Positions 16,584 to 25,720 of a stretch of DNA of 64,000 nucleotides are shown piece after piece. Under the pieces are notes generated by a model. The model did no database searches. It saw only the letters and a program-made list of their open reading frames with translations, and had not been told where the DNA came from. Position 1 is the stretch's first letter, and each line of letters begins with the position of its first letter. This stretch comes from Clostridiales bacterium. Lineage in GTDB: Bacteria; Bacillota; Clostridia; Peptostreptococcales; Anaerovoracaceae. The DNA lies in contig CP042469.1 in the NCBI GenBank assembly GCA_015243575.1, forward strand, positions 1,702,929-1,766,928. The letters are read 5' to 3'. The translations under genes and the position numbers were made by a program.

Positions 16584-17251
16584 GGTTTTTCACCTCCCAC
16601 GATTGTATCGACAAAAATACCTGGCGTCACCACATGATTGGGATCAATCTCCCCAACCCTTACGATGCTGCATGTCCCCACGATAACGTGATCTGCCGCA
16701 GTGGCCATCATCGGATTGAAGTTTCTTGTGGCTTCGTTATAGACGGTGTTGCCGAACTCATCGGAAACAGATCCTCTGATCAGGGCAAAATCAGCTTTCA
16801 GAGGCAGTTCAAGCAAATAATCTCGTCCACCTGCATGGATGACTTGCTTCCCTTCGGCAACAATGGTTCCCACACCTGTCGGTGTCAGAAAACCACCCAG
16901 CCCTGCGCCTGCTGCACGAATCCGCTCCGCCAAAGTACCCTGTGGTACCAGAATGCAGGCAAGCTTATCCTCTTCATTTTCTGAATTCATTCGCTGTGCC
17001 ACTTCAGGGTTTAACCCCACGTGAGATGCAATCAGCGTTTTAATCTGTCCATTGCTCAGGAGCTTTCCAACCCCTCTTCCGGGAACACCTGCATCGTTGC
17101 AGATCACCGTCAGGTGCTTAACACCTTTCGCCGCCAGCGCATCAATGAGGATTTCAGGGGCTCCTGTTGCCATAAAGCCCCCAACCATGATCACTGCACC
17201 ATCTTTTATCGGCTCTACCGCTTCTGCTGCGGTTTTTATTTTATTGATCAT
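16571..17251 (-). CDS. scoA: 3-oxoacid CoA-transferase subunit A
   Basis: The alpha subunit of the same CoA-transferase. The CoA-binding glycine motif appears as [18 protein letters not shown] near the N-terminus, with a conserved stretch [15 protein letters not shown]. Length 226 aa. It precedes scoB with a 13-bp overlap. Operon order permease, scoA, scoB with a 3-hydroxybutyrate dehydrogenase matches B. subtilis yxjC-scoA-scoB-yxjF, with the SDR gene moved to first place. Confidence 0.9.
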   Translation of the reverse strand: MINKIKTAAEAVEPIKDGAVIMVGGFMATGAPEILIDALAAKGVKHLTVICNDAGVPGRGVGKLLSNGQIKTLIASHVGLNPEVAQRMNSENEEDKLACILVPQGTLAERIRAAGAGLGGFLTPTGVGTIVAEGKQVIHAGGRDYLLELPLKADFALIRGSVSDEFGNTVYNEATRNFNPMMATAADHVIVGTCSIVRVGEIDPNHVVTPGIFVDTIVGGEKPWQI

Positions 17252-17370
17252 AACGACCTCCTTCTCCGCTTCCGATTATAAGGGAAGCGCTGATCCGTTA
17301 CTATGAAACCTATTTGCTGGAAAGCGCTCCCAGCAACCTGGAAACGCTTTCCGTTATGATGAAATACTGT

Positions 17371-18759
17371 CTATACCACTCCAAAGGATCCGAGAATGAT
17401 GATCGCGATCACAGCAAACGTGGGAATTACAACAGTACACATTCCGATATTTGCATAGCACTGCTTATGGGTCATTCCGGTGATACCAAGAAGCGTTATA
17501 ACAGCACCATTATGCGGAAGCGTATCCAGACCTCCGCAGGCTACAGATGCAACTCGGTGAAGTACTTCGGGACTGATTCCCTGTTCTGCGGCACGTGCCA
17601 TAAAGGTTTCACTGAAGGTCTCCAGCGCAATGCTCAGCCCACCTGATGCCGAGCCGGTGATTCCTGCCAGCACCGAGGACGAAATTGCCTCACCAATCAA
17701 AGGGTTAGCAGATATGCTTGTCATTCCTGCCGCAACGATGCTGAAGGCAGCAAGACCTTTAATAACATTTCCATACCCTACCTCAGATGCTGTATTCATG
17801 ATGGCCAGGAAGGAACCCTGAACACCCTCTCTCAGGCATCTGCGGATATCATCAAAGCGCTTATAATTCAATCCGATGGCCAGAAGGACTCCGACGATCA
17901 GGGAGATAATCAAGCTCCAGCTTCCCAATACCGCGGTAAGGGTTGTTTTATAATCTGTTTCGAGATAAGCCGCATCAATATTGGGAAATACCTGTTTTGA
18001 CAGGATGAAGTTGCCTACAAGAACGAACAAAATGGGCAGTATTGATACGGTAAAGGAAGGAAGGTTCGTCGTATCGGTGCCATGAAGATGAGAATCTCCA
18101 TGTTCACCGTAGCCCTCTCCCAGCGCTCTTGCCTTGGTCAGCCGTGAAGTCAGCCAGAACATTCCGCCTAGCAGCATAATGACTGCAGCTACTATGCCGA
18201 GAATCGGTGCGGCAAAAGCGTCTGTTCCAAAATATTTCATGGGAATCGCATTCTGAATCTGCGGTGTTCCAGGAATTGCAGTCATCGTGAAGGTAAAAGC
18301 ACCCAATGCGATGGCGGGAGGCAGAAGCCTCTTAGGAATATCTGCTTCCTTGAACAAAGCAGCGCCGATGGGGTAAATGGCAAAGGCCGCAACAAACAGA
18401 GATACCCCCCCATAGGTTATGATTGCACAAGATAAAACAACAGCCCAGATTTCCTTTCCTTTCCCTATTTTTTCAGATATAAATACGGCGATGGACTTTG
18501 CTGCTCCCGAATCATCCATCACCTTGCCAAACAAAGCGCCCAGCAGGAAAATTGGAAAATAATTCTTTACGTAGTTGGCCAGATTCACCATGAAGCTCTC
18601 AGTATATGTAGCAAGAAGATGAACGCTGCCCCCGTCGAAAATTGCGAAGGCAGCCGCCAAAAGCGCCAGAAGTGGCGCCAAAATAATGACGGACCAGCCT
18701 TTATAAGCAAGATACATTAAAAGTCCTAATGAAATGATAATACCAATAACACCTAACAT
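17371..18759 (-). CDS. GntP-family permease (YxjC-like)
   Basis: This is an integral membrane carrier (462 aa, about 12 hydrophobic segments) of the GntP gluconate/hydroxy-acid symporter family; LAYKGWSVIILAPLLALLAA and the later TMTAIPGTPQIQNAIP are typical. In context it probably imports 3-hydroxybutyrate or acetoacetate for the enzymes next to it. A stem-loop (GGAAAGCG ... CGCTTTCC) lies in the 119-bp gap before scoA and could tune the transporter-to-enzyme ratio. Confidence 0.87.
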   Translation of the reverse strand: MLGVIGIIISLGLLMYLAYKGWSVIILAPLLALLAAAFAIFDGGSVHLLATYTESFMVNLANYVKNYFPIFLLGALFGKVMDDSGAAKSIAVFISEKIGKGKEIWAVVLSCAIITYGGVSLFVAAFAIYPIGAALFKEADIPKRLLPPAIALGAFTFTMTAIPGTPQIQNAIPMKYFGTDAFAAPILGIVAAVIMLLGGMFWLTSRLTKARALGEGYGEHGDSHLHGTDTTNLPSFTVSILPILFVLVGNFILSKQVFPNIDAAYLETDYKTTLTAVLGSWSLIISLIVGVLLAIGLNYKRFDDIRRCLREGVQGSFLAIMNTASEVGYGNVIKGLAAFSIVAAGMTSISANPLIGEAISSSVLAGITGSASGGLSIALETFSETFMARAAEQGISPEVLHRVASVACGGLDTLPHNGAVITLLGITGMTHKQCYANIGMCTVVIPTFAVIAIIILGSFGVV

Positions 18760-18828
18760 GTCCTGTTTTCCTCCTATTATTACTTTGGATTCTTTTTACG
18801 GAACCCCACCTGGAAACCGCAGGCCTAA

Positions 18829-19590
18829 TTACGCTGCAGTCCAACCTCCATCGATGGTCAAGGCAGAACCAGTTATATTATTCCCCGCATCGGAGCAGAG
18901 AAATTTAACGACTTCTGCAATAGTTGAGGGTTCTAGTAACGTTTTTATTGCGGACTTTTGAAGCATTATTTTCGAGACAACTTCTTCTTTGGAGATGCCA
19001 TGATTCAAGGCCTGTGCCTCAATCTGATCATCCACCAGAGGTGTTCTGACATAAGCCGGGCAGATGGAGTTGACGGTGATCCCGTAGGGGCCTCCCTCCA
19101 ATGCTGCTGTTTTTGTTAATCCCATCAAGCCATGTTTTGCAGATACATAGGCGGCTTTATATTCGGATGCCACCAAACCGTGAATGGAATTTAGGTTGAT
19201 AATTCTTCCCCATTGCTGTTCCTTCATTGAATTCCATACATACTTCGTTAATAAAAATGGCGCCGTAAGCATCAAAGAAATCATAAAATCCCAACGATCT
19301 TCAGGAAAATCCTCGATAGCGGCTACATTTTGTATTCCGGCAACATTGACCAGAATGTCTGTTTTTCCGTGGGTCTTCAGCGTATAGTCAACAAGCCCCT
19401 TGCAAGCTTCGCGACTGCTTAGATCTGCAGCATAATAATCGCATCCAAGTGTGTTTGCGGCAGCCTTCAGCTTCTCTTCATTTACGTCTGCCATCACAAC
19501 CTTCATGCCATCTTCTGCGAAGGCACTGGCGACAGCAAAGCCTATCCCGCTCGCCGCTCCTGTGACAATACTGACCTTTTCCTTTCCCAT
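18829..19590 (-). CDS. 3-hydroxybutyrate dehydrogenase, short-chain dehydrogenase family
   Basis: SDR enzyme predicted to oxidise (R)-3-hydroxybutyrate to acetoacetate with NAD+. Cofactor motif TGAASGIGFAVASAFAEDG, the NVAGIQ motif, catalytic Ser (NLNSIHG), Tyr and Lys (YVSAKHG) are all present, and the C-terminus GSALTIDGGWTAA fits the BdhA type. I chose the ATG at 19590 (253 aa), which follows GAGAGGAAG at 8 nt; the upstream TTG at 19632 has no ribosome site. It is the first gene after the sigma-54 promoter at 19658-19673. Confidence 0.88.
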   Translation of the reverse strand: MGKEKVSIVTGAASGIGFAVASAFAEDGMKVVMADVNEEKLKAAANTLGCDYYAADLSSREACKGLVDYTLKTHGKTDILVNVAGIQNVAAIEDFPEDRWDFMISLMLTAPFLLTKYVWNSMKEQQWGRIINLNSIHGLVASEYKAAYVSAKHGLMGLTKTAALEGGPYGITVNSICPAYVRTPLVDDQIEAQALNHGISKEEVVSKIMLQKSAIKTLLEPSTIAEVVKFLCSDAGNNITGSALTIDGGWTAA

Positions 19591-19657
19591 TATTGTTTCT
19601 TCCTCTCTTTTCAATAAACGTGTGTCACACAACTTCTACCATGGTGATTCTAAATAT

Positions 19658-19673
19658 AGCAAATATCATTCCA
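19658..19673 (-). promoter_or_regulatory. Sigma-54 (-24/-12) promoter, module 2
   Basis: On the minus strand TGGAATGATATTTGCT has GG and GC separated by exactly 10 bp. It sits about 68 bp before the bdh start. The remaining 19674-19917 gap contains a TGTACG-CTTTTT-CGTACA hairpin and no gene. Confidence 0.8.
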
Positions 19674-19917
19674 TATTTTTAATCATCTATAGAAAATGGC
19701 TTATTGCAAAAGGTTCAGAGTTTTATGAGAGAGCTTCAATTCGTTCTGTTCATTGTATCGCTCAATATAAATATAGAAAAAAGCGGAACTCGTAAAGAAT
19801 CCCGCACATATTCATCTATTCGTCAGAAATTCTGTACGCTTTTTCGTACACAATCGCTGAAAATGTTTCAAATCTGTATGCTTTTCTGAATTTTATCACG
19901 ACAATATCCCATTCCGT

Positions 19918-21294
19918 TTATTCAATGCCATATTTCTGCATCTTTTCATAGAGACTTGTTCTGCTAATATCCAATGCTTTTGCAGCTTTGGTTTTTTGGC
20001 CGTTATAGTTGTGTATTGCATTAATGATTGCAACTCGTTCCGTCTCATCCATGATTTCTCGCAGACTTCTGGACTCTACCTGTTGCTGTATTCCTGTAAT
20101 TCTAGCAGGCAGATGCTCTACGCCGATGACTCTCTGACTTCCAAGGAAATTCACAGCTCGTTCCAGAACATTTTCTAATTCGCGCACATTGCCAGGCCAA
20201 TCAAAGTGCTTCATATACTCCATCGCATTGTCACTGATTCGATCTACTTGGATGCTTTCCTTTTTTGCCAGTTTCCTGATAATGCTTGCCGCGAGCAGAG
20301 GAAGATCTTCCTTGCGCTCCCTTAACGCAGGGATTCGCAGACTAACCACGTTAAGCCTGTAATACAGGTCAGAGCGGAATTCTTTTTCCTGCACCATTTG
20401 GTACGGATCTTTGTTGGTCGCCGCGACGACTCGGACGTCCACCGCTTCGCGCTGCGTTGCCCCTATTTTTTGTATTTCTTTGTCCTGTAGTACTCGCAGA
20501 AGCTTAACCTGCATCGACAGGGGAAGATCTCCGATTTCATCCAGAAAGATCGTGCCCTTGTGTGCTGCCTGAAACATCCCGATCTTTCCACCCTTCCGTG
20601 CTCCTGTGAAAGAACCTTCTTCATAGCCGAACAACTCAGATTCCAGCAAATCCTCCGGAATCGTCCCGCAGTTCAGGCATATAAAGGGCTGCTTTGCCCT
20701 GCTGCTGGCATTGTGTATTGCATGGGCAAATAATTCCTTCCCTGTACCGCTCTCTCCCAGAATCAAAACACTGGAATTTGTTCTGCCAATGGTCCTCACC
20801 GTATCCTTTAGGCTGGCCATAATATGACTATCTCCAATAATATCGTCTACCGTATAGCGCGCGGTATTGATCTTTCCAAATTGCAGCTTATAAAGATCCA
20901 GTTCGCTCTCCATTTTGTTAATCTTCTCATACAGGTTGTTGAGATCCATAACATTCTTAAAGAGCACCCTGCCAAATGCTCCGACCACCTTACCGTCCTT
21001 CAGGATGGGCAGCCTCGTTGCAATCATTTTCTGGCCATTGATCTTCTGCACTTCTTCAACCTCAGGAACACCGGTTCTGGCAACAAGGTCCATCCTTGTA
21101 TTTTCAATCACTTCGGTCACATGCATTCCAATCACCCGGTCTTTTTTCACTCCAATGAACTCAGCGTAAGGCTGACTGATCTCTTCAATATAGCCCTCAC
21201 GGTCAACAAGTACGAATAGTTCACTTGTTGTATTTAAAATTGTGTCCAGCAAAAAAGCTTTATCAATACCGTTTCGTTGTTTTGGTTCAGCCAT
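19918..21294 (-). CDS. Sigma-54-dependent activator, PAS-AAA+-Fis, module 2
   Basis: Enhancer-binding protein (458 aa) with an N-terminal PAS domain (about residues 15-125), an AAA+ domain with Walker A GESGTGKE and the sigma-54 contact loop as GSFTGA, and a Fis-type HTH at the end (KTKAAKALDISRTSLYEKM). It lies directly upstream of the hydroxybutyrate operon on the same strand, with the operon's sigma-54 promoter in between, so it most likely activates that operon in response to a small-molecule signal. No receiver domain. Confidence 0.92.
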   Translation of the reverse strand: MAEPKQRNGIDKAFLLDTILNTTSELFVLVDREGYIEEISQPYAEFIGVKKDRVIGMHVTEVIENTRMDLVARTGVPEVEEVQKINGQKMIATRLPILKDGKVVGAFGRVLFKNVMDLNNLYEKINKMESELDLYKLQFGKINTARYTVDDIIGDSHIMASLKDTVRTIGRTNSSVLILGESGTGKELFAHAIHNASSRAKQPFICLNCGTIPEDLLESELFGYEEGSFTGARKGGKIGMFQAAHKGTIFLDEIGDLPLSMQVKLLRVLQDKEIQKIGATQREAVDVRVVAATNKDPYQMVQEKEFRSDLYYRLNVVSLRIPALRERKEDLPLLAASIIRKLAKKESIQVDRISDNAMEYMKHFDWPGNVRELENVLERAVNFLGSQRVIGVEHLPARITGIQQQVESRSLREIMDETERVAIINAIHNYNGQKTKAAKALDISRTSLYEKMQKYGIE

Positions 21295-21402
21295 TTTTCT
21301 CTCCCTCCGCGCTAAATTGATATAGGATTTATAAGTTTATTAAAGCATGTTTCCTTCCGTTTGCCAAGCATTCTATGCGGTGTAATCACTATTAAAATGT
21401 CC

Positions 21403-21430
21403 AAAAAAGCAGGAATTAAAATCCTGCTTT
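21403..21430 (-). terminator. Terminator, module 3 operon
   Basis: On the minus strand AAAGCAGGA pairs with TCCTGCTTT around an AT loop and TTTTTT follows. It lies after the amidohydrolase gene. Confidence 0.8.
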
Positions 21431-21510
21431 CTTGAATGGTTTTATAATTTCAAATTAGCCTTTTTGTCTTACATCCAGTACTTTTTATTCCCGCCAGGGC
21501 CGCACACGTA

Positions 21511-23127
21511 TTACTTTTCAAGCAAGACGTTCCCGTCCATGATCGTCAGGAGCACTTGACTGGATTTGATCTCAGATGGATCAATAGAGAACAAATTACG
21601 GTCGATAACAATGAGATCCGCAAATTTACCTGCTTCCAGTGTTCCCAATTCTTCCTCTCTGCTCACACCCCATGCCGAACCATAGGTATAGCTTCTCAGC
21701 ACCTCATACATGGTAAGCTTTTGGGAAGGATTCCAGCCTCCATCGGGTTTTCCGTCATTATGAAGTCTTGTAACTGCCCTGTAAATTTCAAGAAACGGGT
21801 TATTATCAACCACCGGGCAATCACTCCCAATCGCAAGGATCCCAGCCGAATCATACAGGCTTTTCAGCGGCCATGTTTGATCGGCCCTTTCCTTTCCAAG
21901 GGTTACCGGATAGGGGTTTTCCTCAAAGTTCTGAGTCAGCGCAATATGCTCCGGCTGAACAGACGGAACGACACCTAATTCTCCAAACCGAACAATATCA
22001 TCCTCTTGAATCAGTTCAACATGCTCAATCGCATGACGGCAACGGTTTTTTCCGTACTTTTCAATGGCGGATTCATAGTAATCCAAGGCCATACGGGCAG
22101 ACAGGTCCCCACAGGAGTGGAGCTTAACCGAAAACCCACGCAGGTGAGCTTCGGGGACTGCTTTTCTGATCGCATCCACATCATTGAGAGAGGTACCGTA
22201 ATTTCCAGGTGCATCACTGTATTCTTCAAGAACCAGCGCCGTGTGGGTGGTGCTAACCCCATCCAGAAATTGTTTCAGCATCTCGACCCTGAGTTTCTCC
22301 GAGCGATATTTGTCACGCCAAGCTTCTACCTGGTCCAAATCACCCAGTAAATCCGGTGCTGCATGCACTCTAACGGTCAGCGCTCCGTCCTTATCCATCT
22401 GGCTGTATACTGCCAGATTTCCCATATTCCCATGAAAATACGGCTGAACGTCATTGACTGAAGTAATCCCGTATTCTGCAGCCTGCTGCTGATACGAACG
22501 AATCAGCTTTCTTTCTTCGTCCTCTGAGAAGGAAAGAGCAAATTGACTAACCAAGCCAACTGCCGATTCATATAGGAATCCCGTCGCTTCCCCTTTTTCA
22601 TCTCTGTCGATTTCACCGCCGAACGGGTTTGGCGTATCATTAGTAATTCCAGCAATTTCAAGGGCCTTAGAGTTCACCCATGCCCCATGAGCCTCCGCAT
22701 TCAGCAGGAAAACCGGTCTGTCAGGGAAATATGCATCAAGAGTCCTTTTGTTAGGCAGCTGTTTGCTCTGCCAAAAAACATGATACCAACTAAAGCCAAT
22801 GATCCACCCGTCCTTAGAATTACTTTTTTCCACCGATTCCTTCACCATCAACGCCGCTTCCTCTTCAGATCTTGCGTTGGCGAGATTTACATAGGTACGA
22901 AACATTCCAGCCATCAACAGGTGTGTATGACTGTCATGAAAACCAGGCATCACCAACTCATTTTCAAATTGATATGTCTTGGTATCCGCCCCGATGTGTT
23001 TGTCTGCCTCCTTGATTCCTCCCACAGCGGCGATCCGGTTGCCCTTGATGGCCACATACCCCTCAAAGGGGCATTCAGCCATACCGTCAAAGATTGCACC
23101 GCTCATGATAACGATATCTGCACTCAT
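21511..23127 (-). CDS. Metal-dependent amidohydrolase, YtcJ-like (amidohydrolase family 3)
   Basis: A 538-aa TIM-barrel hydrolase. The first metal motif is HDSHTHLLM near residue 68, and further His/Asp residues lie at HSCGD, EHVEL and the late IGSDCPVVDNNPF. The C-terminal GTLEAGKFADLIVIDRN closes the family-typical beta-sandwich. Substrates of YtcJ-like enzymes vary (N-substituted formamides, amides). It is the third gene after an NhaC-type carrier and a nitrilase-type amidase, so the three probably import and take apart one amide- or carbamoyl-containing compound. Exact substrate unknown. Confidence 0.85.
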   Translation of the reverse strand: MSADIVIMSGAIFDGMAECPFEGYVAIKGNRIAAVGGIKEADKHIGADTKTYQFENELVMPGFHDSHTHLLMAGMFRTYVNLANARSEEEAALMVKESVEKSNSKDGWIIGFSWYHVFWQSKQLPNKRTLDAYFPDRPVFLLNAEAHGAWVNSKALEIAGITNDTPNPFGGEIDRDEKGEATGFLYESAVGLVSQFALSFSEDEERKLIRSYQQQAAEYGITSVNDVQPYFHGNMGNLAVYSQMDKDGALTVRVHAAPDLLGDLDQVEAWRDKYRSEKLRVEMLKQFLDGVSTTHTALVLEEYSDAPGNYGTSLNDVDAIRKAVPEAHLRGFSVKLHSCGDLSARMALDYYESAIEKYGKNRCRHAIEHVELIQEDDIVRFGELGVVPSVQPEHIALTQNFEENPYPVTLGKERADQTWPLKSLYDSAGILAIGSDCPVVDNNPFLEIYRAVTRLHNDGKPDGGWNPSQKLTMYEVLRSYTYGSAWGVSREEELGTLEAGKFADLIVIDRNLFSIDPSEIKSSQVLLTIMDGNVLLEK

Positions 23128-23222
23128 ACCTTCTTCTTATCCTTTCCAAGTCATTCTGATTCTAAATTGCTAAGTCTACCGATTCGATATTCGAAAGAGT
23201 AACATGCGTTACGATTCAAACT

Positions 23223-24104
23223 TTATTCCGGAAGGTGAAGCTTCAGTAATTCTGCATAAGAATCCACTCTCCGGTCTCTGTGAAACTGGAGAATATCTCT
23301 TGCCCTTTTGATTTCATCCAGATCAAGCTCTGCCACGATGAGATCCTCTTCGCTCCGCCTGCCTTCCGCAATCAATCTGCCCCATGGGTCGGAAATAAAA
23401 CTCCGTCCGTAAAATTCCATCGCTCCGCTTCCGTCATCGGCCTCTTCCCTGCCCACCCGGTTGCAGGCACAGACATAGAAATTGTTATGGATTCCATGCG
23501 CCCTTATCGCATCCATCCACGTCTGCGAAGTATCGATTTCAGGGTGGTCCGGCTCGGATCCAATGGCAGAGGGATAGAAGATAAAGTCCGCTCCCTTCAA
23601 GGCCAAAATCCTGCTTGGCTCAGGAAACCATTCATCCCAGCAAATCAGAACGCCGAAGGTTCCGTACTTGGATCGGAACACCTGATAAGGTGTATCTCCC
23701 GGCGTGAAATAATATTTTTCAATATACTGCGGCCCTTCGGGGATATGATGTTTTCTGTAATTCCCAAGCAGTGTTCCATCAGCATCAAATACTGCTGCGG
23801 AATTAAAGTAAAGACCGTCCATAGCATATTCATAATAGCAGCTTACGATGACCACACCCAATTCCCGCGCCAGATTCTGCATTTTTGTATTAATGGGCCC
23901 GTCAACAGCTTCCGCCCAATCATATTTTTTATAATCGATGATTTGAGCAAAGTATGTACCGAAAAACAGTTCTTGCGTGCATATGATTTTTGCTCTCATA
24001 GCTGCCATAGTTCTAATCTGTTGTTCTGCCTTCTCGAGATTCAAATCACAGTCCCGTTCACAGGAAAACTGTGTCATTCCTACTTTTATTTTACCTTTTG
24101 CCAT
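23223..24104 (-). CDS. Carbon-nitrogen hydrolase (nitrilase superfamily), carbamoylputrescine amidase-like
   Basis: It hydrolyses a C-N bond of an amide or N-carbamoyl compound. The triad is complete: Glu45 (CTQELFFG), Lys118 (YRKHHIPEG) and Cys155 (LICWDEWFPE). Length and motifs fit N-carbamoylputrescine amidase or beta-ureidopropionase (293 aa). I prefer the ATG at 24104 behind AAAGGG; an ATG at 24122 overlaps the upstream stop (TAATG) and would add six residues. It lies between the transporter and amidohydrolase genes in one operon. Confidence 0.88.
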   Translation of the reverse strand: MAKGKIKVGMTQFSCERDCDLNLEKAEQQIRTMAAMRAKIICTQELFFGTYFAQIIDYKKYDWAEAVDGPINTKMQNLARELGVVIVSCYYEYAMDGLYFNSAAVFDADGTLLGNYRKHHIPEGPQYIEKYYFTPGDTPYQVFRSKYGTFGVLICWDEWFPEPSRILALKGADFIFYPSAIGSEPDHPEIDTSQTWMDAIRAHGIHNNFYVCACNRVGREEADDGSGAMEFYGRSFISDPWGRLIAEGRRSEEDLIVAELDLDEIKRARDILQFHRDRRVDSYAELLKLHLPE

Positions 24105-24121
24105 ATTAAGTTCCCTTTCCA

Positions 24122-25495
24122 TTAGGCCATGACAATACCTAAGACTAGGTAAGCCAACACACCGAGTACCAGAGGAAGTCCAATGAGCGGCAGAGCCGTT
24201 CTGGCATAATCCATATTCTTTAGGCCCGTGGCAGCGCAGGTAACGGTTACCGCATCACTATAGAAGCAAGCATGACTTCCGAAAGCTGTCGCTGCGGCTA
24301 CCGCTCCGATGGCCATATAAGGGTTGACGTTCAGAGCAATCGCCAGAGGCAGAATAATAGGGAAGGAAATGGCTGCAACACCCCAGAAACTTCCAGTTGC
24401 AAATGCAAGACCAGCAATTACAATGAAGGTTACCGCAGGGAATAATGCCGGACTCAGAATCGGCGCTACGCTGTCGATTACAAAAGGAGTCAAGCCAAGC
24501 GCATCGTTGAAGTCCTGAAGTACGAAGGCTGCTAATACCAGCATGGTAACATACAGCATGTCCTTGAACCCGCCTACGATATGATCACAAAACTGGCCTA
24601 GGCTCATCAGCTTCTGAAAGAACAACATGATGAATGCTGCTACAACAGAAATAATGACACCAAAGACGATATCCGCGGTATAAATGGTAATGCCGATCAG
24701 AACGATCATTGGTACGATAAAGTTTAAGGCATTGGAAGGCTTTGTATCATCCTGCATCCCATCCACGATCTCTTCCTCATAGTGATAATCCGGAAATACC
24801 CTGCCCGTGCCAAGAACTCTTTCCTCAGCCTTCTTCATAGGACCGTAAAGAGGTACAACTCCTAGGATAAATAAGGGCACTACGATTACTGCAATCCATG
24901 CATAAAGCATAAAGGGGATTGAGTTGACGTAAGCATTGAAGCCGGATACCTCTCCTAAAACACCTACCTCCTCGATCTGGCTTGCATATAAAATCCCCCA
25001 TGAGGAAAAAGGAACAAGAATGCAGACGGCAGCTCCGGTAGAGTTTACGATAAATGCCAAATACTCTCTTGAGATTTTCCACTTGTCCGTCAGCGTTTGC
25101 ATCGCTACACCAACGCCTAATGCATTCAAATAATCTTCAACAAAAATAATAATTCCTAGCACCCAGGTAAAGAGCATCGTCTTTTTCCTCGAGTTTGCAA
25201 GCCTTGCTCCAATATCGGCAAAGCCCAGTGCTGATCCAGAATACTGAAGAATTCTGATCATTGCTCCAAACATTCCGAACATGATGATGTAATAAGCTGA
25301 ATCTCCGATTTCTGTCAGGGTGTAATCAAACCAAGTACCCCACCATGCTGATTTTGCGATGAGTATCGCTCCTACAAAGGTTCCCAGCACCAGGGATTCT
25401 AAAGCCCTCTTGGTAATAATAGCTGTCACAATCACTACAGCGACCGGAATCAGGCTGATTACACCATACGTTTCCATTGCGTCTAATGCTTCCAT
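24122..25495 (-). CDS. NhaC-family Na+/H+ antiporter-like transporter
   Basis: Integral membrane protein (457 aa, about 11-12 hydrophobic segments) of the NhaC family. Conserved features include GTFVGAILIAKSAWWG near the start, and FATGSFWGVAAISFPIILPLA and GSHACFYSDAVT in the C-terminal half. Family members exchange Na+/H+, but many in catabolic operons carry organic acids or amines. First gene after a sigma-54 promoter and ahead of two hydrolases, so substrate uptake is the likelier role. Start is ATG with AGGAGG. Confidence 0.85.
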   Translation of the reverse strand: MEALDAMETYGVISLIPVAVVIVTAIITKRALESLVLGTFVGAILIAKSAWWGTWFDYTLTEIGDSAYYIIMFGMFGAMIRILQYSGSALGFADIGARLANSRKKTMLFTWVLGIIIFVEDYLNALGVGVAMQTLTDKWKISREYLAFIVNSTGAAVCILVPFSSWGILYASQIEEVGVLGEVSGFNAYVNSIPFMLYAWIAVIVVPLFILGVVPLYGPMKKAEERVLGTGRVFPDYHYEEEIVDGMQDDTKPSNALNFIVPMIVLIGITIYTADIVFGVIISVVAAFIMLFFQKLMSLGQFCDHIVGGFKDMLYVTMLVLAAFVLQDFNDALGLTPFVIDSVAPILSPALFPAVTFIVIAGLAFATGSFWGVAAISFPIILPLAIALNVNPYMAIGAVAAATAFGSHACFYSDAVTVTCAATGLKNMDYARTALPLIGLPLVLGVLAYLVLGIVMA

Positions 25496-25537
25496 AAATG
25501 TCCCTCCTAAATAAAGTATTTTTCAGACTATTTATAT

Positions 25538-25554
25538 AGCAAATACTATGCCAA
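25538..25554 (-). promoter_or_regulatory. Sigma-54 (-24/-12) promoter, module 3
   Basis: On the minus strand TTGGCATAGTATTTGCT has GG and GC separated by 10 bp and matches the consensus almost fully. It lies 43 bp before the transporter start. Confidence 0.87.
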
Positions 25555-25590
25555 TACCGATTTCGTTGAAATATCAACAAATACGACAAG

Positions 25591-25618
25591 ATGGGTGTAA
25601 GTATATACTTACACCCAT
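25591..25618. promoter_or_regulatory. Perfect 28-bp palindrome, candidate activator site
   Basis: ATGGGTGTAAGTAT is followed at once by its exact complement. It lies 38 bp upstream of the -24 box of the module 3 promoter and about 100 bp after the activator gene. No T-run follows on either strand, so a binding site is likelier than a terminator. A shorter dyad (GTTGA-AATA-TCAAC) lies at 25565-25578. Confidence 0.6.
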
Positions 25619-25720
25619 ATTGTCTAAATATTATAAAAATTCAGTCAATTCAACCTTTTATTCTTACTGTATGTTTATAATTACACTGTTCGCATATAAT
25701 TACAATTCGTAAAACTGAGG

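Noticed and set aside
23280-24125. 281-codon plus-strand frame opposite the nitrilase-type gene
   Set aside because: Shadow of the complete catalytic-triad hydrolase; no recognisable protein features.
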